The notes under the pieces were generated by a model that saw only the letters and a list, made by a program, of their open reading frames with translations, was not told the origin of the DNA and searched no databases. A stretch of 64,000 nt of DNA from Pseudobacteroides cellulosolvens ATCC 35603 = DSM 2933 (GTDB lineage Bacteria > Bacillota > Clostridia > Acetivibrionales > DSM-2933), in NCBI RefSeq assembly GCF_001262605.1, contig NZ_LGTC01000001.1:1846501-1910500 (forward strand). The letters are read 5' to 3'. Below are positions 32,141 to 43,732 of the stretch, one piece after another. Within the stretch, counting starts at the first letter, position 1. Each line of letters starts with the position of its first letter. The position numbers were made by a program, and so were the translations under genes.

Positions 32141-32746
32141 ATGGGCAAAGTTCTATATATTAAAGCAAATGCAAAACCAGAAGGATTATCAAGAACTTTT
32201 AAAATATCCGATAAATTTATAGAAGCATATAAGCAGAGCCATCCTAATGATGAAATTACAACACTTGACCTTTATAAGGAGAATATCAAATTTTTGACAG
32301 AAAGTGATATCAACATAGTCTTTGGTCCGAAGACTGAGGAAAGTAGGAAGCATCCTGTTTTAAAATATGCTTATCAATTTGCTGAAACAGACAAGTATAT
32401 TATCGCAGAACCTCTATGGAACCTAAGTATTCCTGCTATACTTAAGGCATATATAGACTATATTACTGTTACCGGTATAACATTTAAGTATACAGAAAAA
32501 GGTGCAGTTGGATTATTACATGGGAAGAAGGCTGTGAATATAGTTGCTAGAGGAGGAGATTATAGTTCTGAACCTTTTAATATGTATGAGATGGGTGATA
32601 GATACTTAAGAACAATATTTGGGTTCTTTGGAATTACAGACTTTACTACAATATCTGCAGAAGCCTTGGATATAGTAGGACAGGATGTTGAGGCTATTGT
32701 TGGTAACACAATTGCAAAAGCACAAGAATTAGCAAAAGGTTTCTAA
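32141..32746 (+). CDS. FMN-dependent NADH-azoreductase-type flavoprotein
   Basis: A 201-residue flavodoxin-fold protein. MGKVLYIKANAKPEGLSRTF is the AzoR opening that binds FMN phosphate; EPLWNLSIPAILKAYIDYIT is the conserved PLWN...KAYID segment; IVARGGDYS is the second FMN loop. About 200 residues is the normal length. It reduces azo dyes and quinones with NADH and FMN. ATG 32141 follows AAAGGAGAAAATAAT; the longer frame to 32054 is not needed. Confidence 0.88.
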   Translation: MGKVLYIKANAKPEGLSRTFKISDKFIEAYKQSHPNDEITTLDLYKENIKFLTESDINIVFGPKTEESRKHPVLKYAYQFAETDKYIIAEPLWNLSIPAILKAYIDYITVTGITFKYTEKGAVGLLHGKKAVNIVARGGDYSSEPFNMYEMGDRYLRTIFGFFGITDFTTISAEALDIVGQDVEAIVGNTIAKAQELAKGF

Positions 32747-32770
32747 GATAATAAAAAGTTTGTTTATTCG

Positions 32771-32820
32771 AAAAAAATATCCCTCTTGCAGCTTTCTTTC
32801 AAGCAAGGGGATATTTTTTT
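32771..32820 (+). terminator. Terminator after azoreductase gene
   Basis: AAAAAATATCCC ... GGGGATATTTTTTT with a lower-stem TTGC / GCAA and a one-base bulge; a T-rich run follows on the plus strand. It lies 25 bp past the azoreductase stop. Confidence 0.8.
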
Positions 32821-33366
32821 CGATCATAATTATATCGTTATATTATTATCAAGTTTATCTACTTACTTGGGGTTTCAGATACTTATTCCAACTCCCCCTA
32901 TATATGTTTCCCAGCATTCGGGGAGTAGTTCAGACATGGGATTGGCAATAGGTATTCTTAAAATTTCTGCCTTAATCATACGTCCTTTTTCAGGCACTGC
33001 CTCTGATATAGTAGGCAGAAAAATTTTTTATATGTCGGACTAGTTATTTCTCTTATTACTATGGTTATTTATTTTTTTGCTACTACTCAGCAAACTTCAT
33101 TCATAGCAAGACTTATAGAAAAAACATCCCTTTTCCCTTCATCTTTGCTGCTGCTTTTAGGTTTGGTTTATGGTGGAATCGTAAGCTTTATTACATTATT
33201 TGGTAAGAAAGCAGGTATCAAAAATGTAGGATGGTTTTTTCTATTTTTTGCATTAGGCCCATTCCTAGTTCGTACTGTATCCGGAAAGTTATTTGCATTC
33301 CTGATCGCTTTTCTAATTGTATATTGTATTTATCTGGTTAGAGTTAAGACACCTGAGCAAGTGTAG
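32821..33366 (+). pseudogene. Degenerate MFS transporter
   Basis: Fragments in different frames make an MFS protein: first LSTYLGFQILIPTPPIYVSQ with GLAIGILKISALIIRPFSGT and ASDIVGRKIF (the family's GxxxDxxGRR-like loop), then in another frame ISLITMVIYFFA, then SLFPSSLLLLLGLVYGGIVS with later TM stretches and KTPEQV at the end. At least two frameshifts and loss of the central helices mean no functional protein. It follows the azoreductase and its terminator. Confidence 0.72.
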
Positions 33367-33482
33367 AGCATGGCTATGGTAGACCCTTTCTCTAAATCTT
33401 GCTTAATATTTTTCCTATCATTATCAAATAAAGCATTCTTTAACTTAATTATTACAACTTTCACTTTTCATCTATATTAAAT

Positions 33483-35240
33483 TTAAATTTTTAATCCATT
33501 TCTTTTTTCCATAATGATATCTTCCAGTTTTTTTGCAGTACTCTCAACATCACTATCTAAAATCAAGTACCCGCCTGTTATGTTTTTAAGGTCCTCAGTC
33601 AATAATTTTGTAACCAGATCACTTCCTGTTATAAAAGGCGGAATTGCCAGATGTAAAGGAATTCCTAAGGAAAGGCCAAATGCACCATCTGCCAGTGCTT
33701 GCTCTTCAAGCCATTGAGGAGCAGAGAATACTAATGGGAGCTTTGGAATATCAACACCTATTGCTTCTGCAATCTGAGATGCAACAATTTCAAGCCTGCC
33801 GATAGCAAGACATGGCCCAAAATTGAGAACTGGAGGAATTCCCAAAGTTTCGCATACGGAACGTAAGCCATCACCTGCAAGTAGTGCAGCATCAGGGGAC
33901 ATGAGACCTACATTTTCAAGAGCACCGCTTGAACATCCTGCAGATAAAACAAGAATATCCTTTTTGATGAGCTCTTTTACAAGTTCTACTGTAAATACAT
34001 CATGCCCTTTTGCAGTAAGGTTTGAACATCCTACAACACCTGCAATACCCTTAATTTTACCGTTTACAATAAGTTCAATAAGTTTTGACCAGTCTCCTCC
34101 CAGAAAATCTTTAAGAGAAACTTCACTTAAACCAGTTATTACATTGGAGTCACCATGATCTTTTGGGTAATTTATCTTTACAGATTGTCTACGACTCTTA
34201 TAGCTTTCTATAGCAGTATTAATGATATACTCGCTTATCTGTTCCCGCTCTTCATACCTGTAGGGCAATAGCTCTGCATTTGTTTTTTTGGCAACATCAT
34301 CAATACATATCATTTTAATCATAAATTCATTAGCTATTGGCTCAATTCCCGGAATGGTACAATTGAACTCCGATATGACAAGATCAACAGCTCCCGTTGC
34401 CAAAACTGCTTCACTGGTAAAATTGTTACCTACATGACCTGAATAAATATCCTGATAATGCTCTCCCCTTACCTGCAAGTCCTGGCCAACACAGGTACAA
34501 CCCACTATTTTAAAACCTTTGGCACCTATAGCTTTAGCTTTTTTAACAACATCATGTTCTATAAGTACTTTCTGAAGATGAGCCAGATTGGAATGCTGGT
34601 GACCTGTTATCATAATATTTATGTATTCAGGATCTATAACTCTAAATCCAACAGGAGCTTTTCTTATGACAGGTTCACCTAAAATTATATCGTTTAAAAT
34701 ATTAGTAAGCATAAGACCGTATAAACCCGTTGATATTCCAAGTTTCAGACTGTGCAGCAGCATATCAGAAGCATCACTGCTAAGATTGGTTGATGTTTTG
34801 ACGACAGCATCAAATACTTCAGATTTTGCTCCACCGGGAATGAGGTTAAGCTCTTTCCATTTATCATATCTAGGTGAATAAGATATCTTTTCTACCAAAT
34901 CCATTTTTTCATATGATGGCTTATATAGATCAGAAAGCACTTTATCAGCAACTTTAATTGCTTTTTCATAAGTATCCGTCTCTTTTATATCAAATGCCTG
35001 AGCCAGTCTATCCAAGGCATTTAGACCTTTAATAGTTTTTCTATTTAAGGCTGTATTTTTTAAATTTCTAGCAGTGTTTTCTACTATATGTATGTAGCAT
35101 CCCGAGCCTGCAGCTACTGCCCTTAAAAAATTTCTGGCTACAATAGTGTGAGCATCAGCTCCGCATACACCACGCGGAGATTTTGGAGTTATTTTACAAG
35201 GACCATTGGAGCAGGATTTGCAGCTTGAACATGCATTCAT
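33483..35240 (-). CDS. Short Ni-CODH (CooS-type) homologue lacking the usual D-cluster region
   Basis: A 585-residue CooS/prismane family protein starting MNACSSCKSCSNGPCK (ATG 35240; AAAGGAGG 7 bases upstream). C10, C15 and C26 with C7 match the B-cluster (CxxCx4C), and GVCGADAHTIVARN follows as in CooS. C-cluster ligand candidates are all present: H214 (ITGHQHSN), C248 (VGCTCVG), C294 (NCTIPG), C405 (VVGCSN), C436 (SAGCSSG) and C477 (FGPCLA); spacing H to C of 34 equals that in characterised CODH. The N-terminus is short and lacks the normal D-cluster CGFGxxGIC segment, so intersubunit electron transfer must differ. No ACS or CooF genes nearby. Physiological CO oxidation is possible but unproven. 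Confidence 0.82.
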   Translation of the reverse strand: MNACSSCKSCSNGPCKITPKSPRGVCGADAHTIVARNFLRAVAAGSGCYIHIVENTARNLKNTALNRKTIKGLNALDRLAQAFDIKETDTYEKAIKVADKVLSDLYKPSYEKMDLVEKISYSPRYDKWKELNLIPGGAKSEVFDAVVKTSTNLSSDASDMLLHSLKLGISTGLYGLMLTNILNDIILGEPVIRKAPVGFRVIDPEYINIMITGHQHSNLAHLQKVLIEHDVVKKAKAIGAKGFKIVGCTCVGQDLQVRGEHYQDIYSGHVGNNFTSEAVLATGAVDLVISEFNCTIPGIEPIANEFMIKMICIDDVAKKTNAELLPYRYEEREQISEYIINTAIESYKSRRQSVKINYPKDHGDSNVITGLSEVSLKDFLGGDWSKLIELIVNGKIKGIAGVVGCSNLTAKGHDVFTVELVKELIKKDILVLSAGCSSGALENVGLMSPDAALLAGDGLRSVCETLGIPPVLNFGPCLAIGRLEIVASQIAEAIGVDIPKLPLVFSAPQWLEEQALADGAFGLSLGIPLHLAIPPFITGSDLVTKLLTEDLKNITGGYLILDSDVESTAKKLEDIIMEKRNGLKI

Positions 35241-35335
35241 ATCATAACCTCCTTTAATGTATACCATTTTAGTATAGTATTAATCATAAAATAATGGGGT
35301 TTTCACCCCGAATTATTATTTTTAATCTAAGATTA

Positions 35336-35494
35336 TTAACACTTTTTATCTAAAATATCTTGAAAAGTTATAGTAGATATTTCGTTTATTAAGGTTTTTT
35401 GTACTTTTAGAAGTGCATTATGCACTCCGCAGCTATTTGACCTGGAAAGATTGCAAAGTTTCGGGTCAGACAGACAGTATAATTGTTTGAACAT
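35336..35494 (-). pseudogene. C-terminal fragment of an Rrf2-family regulator
   Basis: A 52-codon frame: LYCLSDPKLCNLSRSNSCGV then HNALLKVQKTLINEISTITF and QDILDKKC. The spacing of Cys residues followed by a helix and I-T-F-Q-D-I-L is the conserved C-terminal half of Rrf2 (IscR/NsrR-like) [Fe-S] sensors. The HTH N-terminus is missing; the DNA upstream belongs to an M16 peptidase remnant on the other strand. It lies directly before the CODH gene on the same strand, so it was perhaps its regulator. Confidence 0.62.
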
Positions 35495-35952
35495 CTAAGA
35501 GAAAAGCAGGGACTGATATATAGCTTATCAAATAATTTAACACTATCCCACAATTTTGGGATGATGGATACTGTCATCTCCCTTCGACCTAATAAATTAC
35601 GCAAAATTCTTAAATCTTTAATAGAAATTTCAGCTAAACTGAAAAACGAGCATTATTCAGAAGAATTTTTACAAAAGGAAAAAATGAGATTTATCAAAAA
35701 GCGTTTTTAGTGATGGAGAACAACACATATGCTGCATACTGGTACAATCAAATAGAGTTAATTCTTGATAAGAATTTTGCAGATGATCTGCAATCATCGG
35801 TAAGTAGGGTAAATAATATAACTTTAGAGGATATAAAGTTTGTTAGGGATCACCTGTTCAATTCAAAAAATTGGTTTTTGATATGTATCGGAAAATTATT
35901 TTTCCTTCACAAATGGTTGCTTATAAGAAAAATAAAGAAGATGTTAGCCTGA
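35483..35952 (+). pseudogene. M16 peptidase C-terminal remnant, frame-broken
   Basis: The first frame reads MFEHLREKQGLIYSLSNNLT with SHNFGMMDTVISLRP, then FLQKEKMRF; the second frame (from 35710) reads MENNTYAAYWYNQIELILDK, ITLEDIKFVRDHLFN and WFLICIGK. Together they match the C-terminal half of an M16 (insulinase-like) peptidase, where LFxxLREKxGLxYS is typical. The catalytic HxxEH N-terminal half is absent. Head-to-head with the Rrf2 fragment, so both were cut by the same rearrangement. Confidence 0.65.
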
Positions 35953-36100
35953 TGGTTTAATATACTCAGTTTGGTGAATCTTCATTGAATGTTAGTATAC
36001 TAATCACCTTAATTATACTTTATTATACAAGTAAATATGGATTTATTTTTTAATACATGATACATTTATAATATGACATATTTCTTCAAAAAATTTATAA

Positions 36101-38524
<2,424 letters not shown>

Positions 38525-38544
38525 AGACAAATATCTCAAAAATG

Positions 38545-38800
38545 TGATAATCAAGTGGGAGGGAATTAATTATTTTAATTCCCTCCTCTCACACCACGGC
38601 ACATACCGTTCACAATAATTTACATGATGCTTCCTTGATGATTTACCACATAACTCGATTGTATTTGTCCATCTCATGTCGCATTAAATGTTCCACAGAT
38701 TGCACATGGCATGTATTTACAGTCTTCGAAGTAAATTGACGTCGTTTCATGCTTCAGTACTTTAAAACCTATTCTCTATTATAAAGTCACAAACATATAT
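38545..38800 (-). mobile_element. Possible group II intron remnant
   Basis: On the minus strand a frame ends GFKVLKHETTSIYFEDCKYM then PCAICGTFNAT, resembling the HNH tail of intron-encoded maturases (CxxCG). It is followed by GAACGGTATGTGCCGTGGTG, TGAGAGGAGGG, the hairpin above and CCCACTTGAT, close to the 3' end of bacterial group II introns. No RT domain remains. Assigned by appearance only. Confidence 0.4.
38557..38586. terminator. Hairpin downstream of xylanase gene
   Basis: Stem GGAGGGAATTA / TAATTCCCTCC with a 7-nt loop, 33 bp after the xylanase stop. T-runs are weak on both strands. It may also be part of the group II intron remnant (domain VI-like). Confidence 0.5.
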
Positions 38801-38819
38801 GAACTGCTCAGAAGCTACT

Positions 38820-39836
38820 TTATTTCTCTTCATATCCATTAGGATTGTTAAGTTGCCACCTCCATGAATCTCTACACATATCTTCAAGACTCATTTCTGC
38901 AACCCATCCCAGTTCTTTCTTGGCTTTAGTTGGATCTGCATAACAAGCATCTACATCTCCAGGCCTTCTATCAATCAGGATGTACGGTATTTTTTTTCCT
39001 GTTGCCTTTTCAAAGTTATCAACTACATCAAGCACGCTATACCCTACTCCTGTTCCAAGGTTATAAGCTTCAACGCCTGTTGTGTTCATAACACTTTCAA
39101 GTGCTTTTAAATGACCTTTTGCAAGATCTACTACATGGATATAATCTCTTACACCTGTTCCGTCATGGGTATCATAATCACTACCAAATATACTTAACTT
39201 ATCCCTTTTTCCAATAGCAACTTGAGTGATATAAGGCATTAAGTTGTTTGGTATACCATTTGGGTCTTCACCGATTCTTCCACTTATATGTGCTCCAATA
39301 GGATTAAAGTATCTTAGAAGAGCTATACTCCAGGAATTATCAGCCATAAATACATCTTTTAATATTTGTTCTATCATGAGTTTTGTGCTTCCGTATGGGT
39401 TATTCGCACTCAGTGGCAGATCTTCAGTTAGTGGAGACATATTGGTCATTCCATATACAGTTGCTGATGAACTGAACACAATATTTCTTACATTATATTT
39501 TTGCATTAACTCACAAAGAATTAGAGTGCCAGTAATGTTATTATGATAGTACCTTAGAGGTATTTGAATAGACTCTCCCACTGACTTTAATCCTGCAAAG
39601 TGAATAACTGCATCAAAAGTATTTTCAACAAATACATTTTCCAGGTCTTCTCTATTTAATAGATCTAATTCATATAATGTTAACTTCTTATCGGTTATTT
39701 GTTGTACACGATTTAAGGATTCTCTTTTACTATTTAAAAAATTATCAACTACAATTACATCATATCCTGAATCAAGTAGTTCAATACATGTGTGGCTTCC
39801 TATATATCCTGCTCCACCAGTTATTAATATAGACAT
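38820..39836 (-). CDS. galE: UDP-glucose 4-epimerase
   Basis: A 338-residue SDR-family enzyme that interconverts UDP-Glc and UDP-Gal (or N-acetyl forms). N-terminal MSILITGGAGYIGSHTCIEL is the NAD-binding GxxGxxG; VFSSSATVYG has the catalytic Ser/Thr, and NPYGSTKLM the Tyr-Lys pair. Length matches GalE (about 335). ATG 39836 follows AAAGGGGAGAATGTC; a start at 39857 covers the ribosome site. It is the last gene of the polysaccharide run and supplies UDP-galactose-type donors. Confidence 0.93.
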   Translation of the reverse strand: MSILITGGAGYIGSHTCIELLDSGYDVIVVDNFLNSKRESLNRVQQITDKKLTLYELDLLNREDLENVFVENTFDAVIHFAGLKSVGESIQIPLRYYHNNITGTLILCELMQKYNVRNIVFSSSATVYGMTNMSPLTEDLPLSANNPYGSTKLMIEQILKDVFMADNSWSIALLRYFNPIGAHISGRIGEDPNGIPNNLMPYITQVAIGKRDKLSIFGSDYDTHDGTGVRDYIHVVDLAKGHLKALESVMNTTGVEAYNLGTGVGYSVLDVVDNFEKATGKKIPYILIDRRPGDVDACYADPTKAKKELGWVAEMSLEDMCRDSWRWQLNNPNGYEEK

Positions 39837-39870
39837 GACATTCTCCCCTTTTTTCACTACTTTTTATTTA

Positions 39871-39968
39871 GACATGCCCCAAATATAACTTCCCGTATAA
39901 TTTCACTTTAGTGTTAACTTAACTCGTGAACACACGCTCAAAACGGGAAGTAATATTTCAATCATGCC
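39871..39968 (+). repeat. 98-bp repeat copy 1 with terminal inverted repeats (MITE-like)
   Basis: It begins GACATGCCCCAAATATAACT and ends TAATATTTCAATCATGCC; the two ends are imperfect inverted repeats of each other (AAATATAACTTCCCG against CGGGAAGTAATATTT). A near-identical copy lies at 44878-44978 in the opposite orientation. The end overlaps the flippase stop and supplies its final codons. No ORF inside. It looks like a small non-autonomous mobile element. Confidence 0.85.
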
Positions 39969-41487
39969 TTAACAGCTTTTTTACTTTACCTTTTATAGTA
40001 GAAACAATAACATCTACATCATCTATTTTCATAAAATAAATTATAATAAAATACACTAAAGCTCCGATCCCTATAGCAGCAATAAGTAAAATACTGGAAG
40101 AAATTTTCCCAATCAAAGTATTATAAACCAGTTTTGCCATAACACCCATTAACAATGAAGCACATAATATTTTCACAAAGGAAATGGTTATAATTTTTAA
40201 ACCAAATGAACCTATCTTCTTCCTTAAACTTATAAATAATAACCCTGTGCAGAATAATGCTGAGATACTTGTTGCTAATGCAAGTCCGCCTATACCTAAG
40301 AATTTAGAAAGTATTATATTCAAAACAATATTCATCATTAGTGCAATAGCAGCATTAATCATCGGAACCTTGGTATCTTGTAAAGCATAAAAAGCCCTTG
40401 AAAGGATTTCTCTAAGCCCAAATCCCACTATCCCTACTGCAAAGAAGAATAATGCTTGAGATGTTAACACTATCGCGTCTTGATCAAAGGCTCCACGTCC
40501 AAATAACAGTGTAATTATTTGCTCTGAAAATATCATCGCTCCAATTGTTGATGGAATAACCAATAAATTTATTCCATTGATTGATTCTGACAGATATCTT
40601 TTAAAATCTTTCATGTTATTCTCCGCAGCCATTCTAGAAATCATAGGATAGATAGCGGTAGATATAGAAAGCACAAATATCCCCTGTATAAATTCATTAA
40701 GTCTATTAGCATAATTTAATGCAGATATTCCGCCTACTACAATTTGAGATGCTATTGTTCTATCAACAAGTATATTAATTTGATTTACAGACACGCCAAT
40801 AATAACCGGCAGAGCAATATATGCCATACTTCTAATATTCTTATCATTAATATCCAAGACAAGTTTGTATCTATATCCTTTTCTATAAACATAAGGTATC
40901 AGAAGCATTAGTTGAGCAATAGTAGCAATAAGGCTCCCTATAGACAAAACCAGTACACTTGAAGCAGAACTCACAAAAATTGACAAAATAATAAAAAAGT
41001 TCATAGGAAGCCCTACTAACGCAGGTATAATATAGTTTCCCTTAATATGAAGATATCCAGTAAAAACATAAATGAGACCTGTAAAATATACCCCGTATAG
41101 ACTTATTTTTGTAAACCGCACAGCTAATGCCAATGTCTCACCTTCAAACCCTGAAGCAAATACCCTAACAATTTGATTTGTGAATATAAGGCCAGCAATA
41201 ATGATGCAAGTGCATAAAACAATCAATATATTTACTAGATTATTAGTGTATCTATTCCCTTCAATTACACCCTCATTTTGCTCAATTTTGCTATACATAG
41301 GGATATACCCTGTGGTTATTCCAGTTCCTATAAAAGAAAACACAACAAACGGAATTACTTGAGAAATTAAATAAGCATCACTGACATTTGATGCTCCATA
41401 AAAGTAAGAAAGCGTAATGTCCCTTACAAATCCAAATACTTTTGAAAATATTGTAATTAACATTAAAATTATTGCTGTCCTCTTCAT
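39958..41487 (-). CDS. MurJ/MviN-family lipid-linked oligosaccharide flippase
   Basis: A 509-residue membrane protein of about 14 TM helices in the MOP superfamily. N-terminal MKRTAIILMLITIFSKVFGF has the MurJ-like basic start; SYFYGASNVSDAYLISQVIP and PMISRMAAENNMKDFKRYLS are typical MviN elements. Within a polysaccharide locus it may act as lipid II flippase or as a Wzx-type flippase for the local repeat unit. ATG 41487 lies behind GGGGAGGATTTG. The last codons (RHD-stop) are contributed by the adjacent 98-bp repeat. Confidence 0.88.
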   Translation of the reverse strand: MKRTAIILMLITIFSKVFGFVRDITLSYFYGASNVSDAYLISQVIPFVVFSFIGTGITTGYIPMYSKIEQNEGVIEGNRYTNNLVNILIVLCTCIIIAGLIFTNQIVRVFASGFEGETLALAVRFTKISLYGVYFTGLIYVFTGYLHIKGNYIIPALVGLPMNFFIILSIFVSSASSVLVLSIGSLIATIAQLMLLIPYVYRKGYRYKLVLDINDKNIRSMAYIALPVIIGVSVNQINILVDRTIASQIVVGGISALNYANRLNEFIQGIFVLSISTAIYPMISRMAAENNMKDFKRYLSESINGINLLVIPSTIGAMIFSEQIITLLFGRGAFDQDAIVLTSQALFFFAVGIVGFGLREILSRAFYALQDTKVPMINAAIALMMNIVLNIILSKFLGIGGLALATSISALFCTGLLFISLRKKIGSFGLKIITISFVKILCASLLMGVMAKLVYNTLIGKISSSILLIAAIGIGALVYFIIIYFMKIDDVDVIVSTIKGKVKKLLRHD

Positions 41488-41540
41488 CAAATCCTCCCCA
41501 TTACCTCCTATACTTTTATGATAATGTATCTTTCTATATG

Positions 41541-41579
41541 TTTTGCAATAATCATTTTACATTTTTAATTATTGCAAAA
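41541..41579. repeat. 12-bp perfect hairpin in the flippase-acetyltransferase gap
   Basis: TTTTGCAATAAT / ATTATTGCAAAA with a 15-nt loop. No T-run follows on the operon strand, so it is not a clear terminator. It precedes a larger imperfect hairpin. Confidence 0.6.
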
Positions 41580-41593
41580 CATTTTACTTGATT

Positions 41594-41678
41594 CATATGT
41601 TGCGAAAAATTCATTTTATAATGCAAATGCAGGTGATTCAACTGCATTTGCTAATGTAAAATCTTTTTCGTAACATAT
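41594..41678. repeat. Long imperfect inverted repeat (about 38-nt arms)
   Basis: Left arm starts CATATGTTGCGAAAAATTCA and ends AATGCAAATGCAG; right arm starts CTGCATTTGC and ends TTTTTCGTAACATAT, with a 9-nt loop (GTGATTCAA). The arms match at about 32 of 38 positions with small bulges. It lies between the flippase and the acetyltransferase genes, and could be a palindromic element or an RNA structure of the operon. Confidence 0.7.
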
Positions 41679-41698
41679 ATAAAAAGCATTCCAAGATA

Positions 41699-42265
41699 CT
41701 ATTCAACAAAACCAATACCGATTTGTTTATCTAAGTCGACTATCATTTGCCTTTTCATCAAAGTATTAATCTTTTTATTTCTTATTGTATAATCACTACC
41801 ATATTTAGGTGACTGTTCAAACATTTCCTTGCTTCTTTTTATATATTCACTGGTTGTACATATAATTTTCGCAGGATTTCCTGCAACTACAGAATTATCT
41901 TCTATGTCCTTTGTTACTACACTGTTAGCTCCAATTATTATATTGTCACCTATTCTTACATTAGGAAGTATTGTGGAATTCGCTCCTATAAAAACATTGT
42001 TTCCTATGGTTGTTAAACCTATCTTTGTATAACCTATATACATTTTAGTGCTTGCATCATGTGCTAAAATTGTTACCCTGGGGGCTAAAGTAACATTGTC
42101 ACCAATTTTAATTAACCAACAATGTGAATAGTCTAAATCGCAGCCAATCATCCTTTTGAAATTTTTACCCACAATCATACCATTTTTAATATATTTTTCA
42201 GTCAATATTTCGCCCCTAATTCGATATATAAGTTTTTTTATAAGTTGTTTTATAAATTGTTTCAA
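41699..42265 (-). CDS. Hexapeptide-repeat acyltransferase (WbbJ/LacA-like)
   Basis: A 188-residue protein with left-handed beta-helix repeats: the run IGDNVTLAPRVTILAHDAST then IGNNVFIGANSTILPNVRIG and DNIIIGANSVVTKDIEDNSV. The catalytic His is in HDAST. It probably adds acetyl from acetyl-CoA to a sugar of the repeat unit. The start overlaps the polymerase gene by 4 bp. Confidence 0.88.
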   Translation of the reverse strand: MKQFIKQLIKKLIYRIRGEILTEKYIKNGMIVGKNFKRMIGCDLDYSHCWLIKIGDNVTLAPRVTILAHDASTKMYIGYTKIGLTTIGNNVFIGANSTILPNVRIGDNIIIGANSVVTKDIEDNSVVAGNPAKIICTTSEYIKRSKEMFEQSPKYGSDYTIRNKKINTLMKRQMIVDLDKQIGIGFVE

Positions 42266-43701
42266 CGTACATCCTCCCTTATTTTAGATTGTCTTGGGAA
42301 AAATTTTAGTATTAGATATATTGGTAAAGCATAAGTTAGAATTACAGATAAAGCTATAGTATAGTTATATAAAACAGGTATACATGCCATGAAAATGGCT
42401 AAAAAATTTCCGATAAACTTTTTAGTAAAATTATCTGCAACTTTTGATTTATATTCATTTTTTATACTTAGATATACAGCTAAACATGAAAATATCGGTG
42501 ATAAAACATATCCAAAATAATAGTATGCTTGCCCTGAAGCAGGTATTATCTGGCTGACATACATAAAATTTATCGATCTCGTCTGATTGAATAACAATGT
42601 TATATTGGTCATATCTACGAAGAATGTTTTAAACAATGGTATGGCTTGTAAATTATCAGCAAAAAATACACTTAATACATTATTCTTATGAATTGATAAA
42701 GCTGTTGCAAAATTTACAGGTCCTCCAAAATATGCTTGAATCGTATTGGATAAGTTATAGAATACATTAGATGTTCCTGCATTTGATGATATAGCAAATA
42801 ATCCTAATCCCCCTACAAAAGATATTAAGACAAACAATTGTGCCAATATCCTTTTTTTGTAATCCTGATATAAAAGGAGCAAGATAAAAAATAAAGATAT
42901 TGTTAAAAATAAGTTTAAAGCTGTATTATCCGTTGATATTAAACTGTTCAATACAATTATAATAGTTGAAATGAATAAGCAATAAAAGGGTGGCTTAGAT
43001 TTCACAGATACACGATTTCTAATAAATAGAATTATACCAAGTACTATTATAGGTCTTAATATTTCTATAGCCCAGGTTGACAAATAGAATACTAAAGGTG
43101 GAATTTGTTTTCGTGCCATTAGATAATTTATAGTCCACGTTCTTACATCTTCCTGAGAGCTTAAAATCAAAAATCTATAGTTATATCTAATTTCCGGATA
43201 AACTATAAAGCATGATAAAATAAATATCAGTAATAGACTAATTAAAATTTTATTATGGCCTAATTCAAACTTTTTCACTATAAACTCGGGATCTAGTAAT
43301 GTACTATTGTTTTTAGTGTAATATTTCTTGATCAGAATACTAATAATTACGAAAACTAATACAAATTCATATATCATCATAATAATAGCTTTATCCATAT
43401 TTTCGTAAACATCAGTATTTATATTAGATGTCTCATAATAAGCTAATTTTAATAACATTGGGGATATAACCATTCTTATATAATAAGTTCCTATTATAAT
43501 AGGGAATATCATACTTTTGTGTAAATTCATATAAACATTGATAAAGATCATACTGCCAATAGTAAAGAACATAGGTAAATAGGGCAGCATGAAATAGTAC
43601 GGCGGAATACTGTCATCTCTCAATAGAACTAAGGTGGTACCTATTCCCGATAGTATTATAAATACAATTAAATATAATTGTAATATATTTATTTTTTTCA
43701 T
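42262..43701 (-). CDS. Wzy-like O-antigen/oligosaccharide repeat unit polymerase
   Basis: A 479-residue multi-span membrane protein (about 12 TM helices) with a large loop around residues 300-390. It has no cytoplasmic domain. The position beside glycosyltransferase, acetyltransferase and flippase genes fits a polymerase that joins lipid-linked repeat units outside the membrane. Families of this kind diverge quickly, so the call rests on topology and neighbours. Confidence 0.75.
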   Translation of the reverse strand: MKKINILQLYLIVFIILSGIGTTLVLLRDDSIPPYYFMLPYLPMFFTIGSMIFINVYMNLHKSMIFPIIIGTYYIRMVISPMLLKLAYYETSNINTDVYENMDKAIIMMIYEFVLVFVIISILIKKYYTKNNSTLLDPEFIVKKFELGHNKILISLLLIFILSCFIVYPEIRYNYRFLILSSQEDVRTWTINYLMARKQIPPLVFYLSTWAIEILRPIIVLGIILFIRNRVSVKSKPPFYCLFISTIIIVLNSLISTDNTALNLFLTISLFFILLLLYQDYKKRILAQLFVLISFVGGLGLFAISSNAGTSNVFYNLSNTIQAYFGGPVNFATALSIHKNNVLSVFFADNLQAIPLFKTFFVDMTNITLLFNQTRSINFMYVSQIIPASGQAYYYFGYVLSPIFSCLAVYLSIKNEYKSKVADNFTKKFIGNFLAIFMACIPVLYNYTIALSVILTYALPIYLILKFFPRQSKIREDVR

Positions 43702-43732
43702 CGATTAACCCCACTTATTTTAATAAACATTT

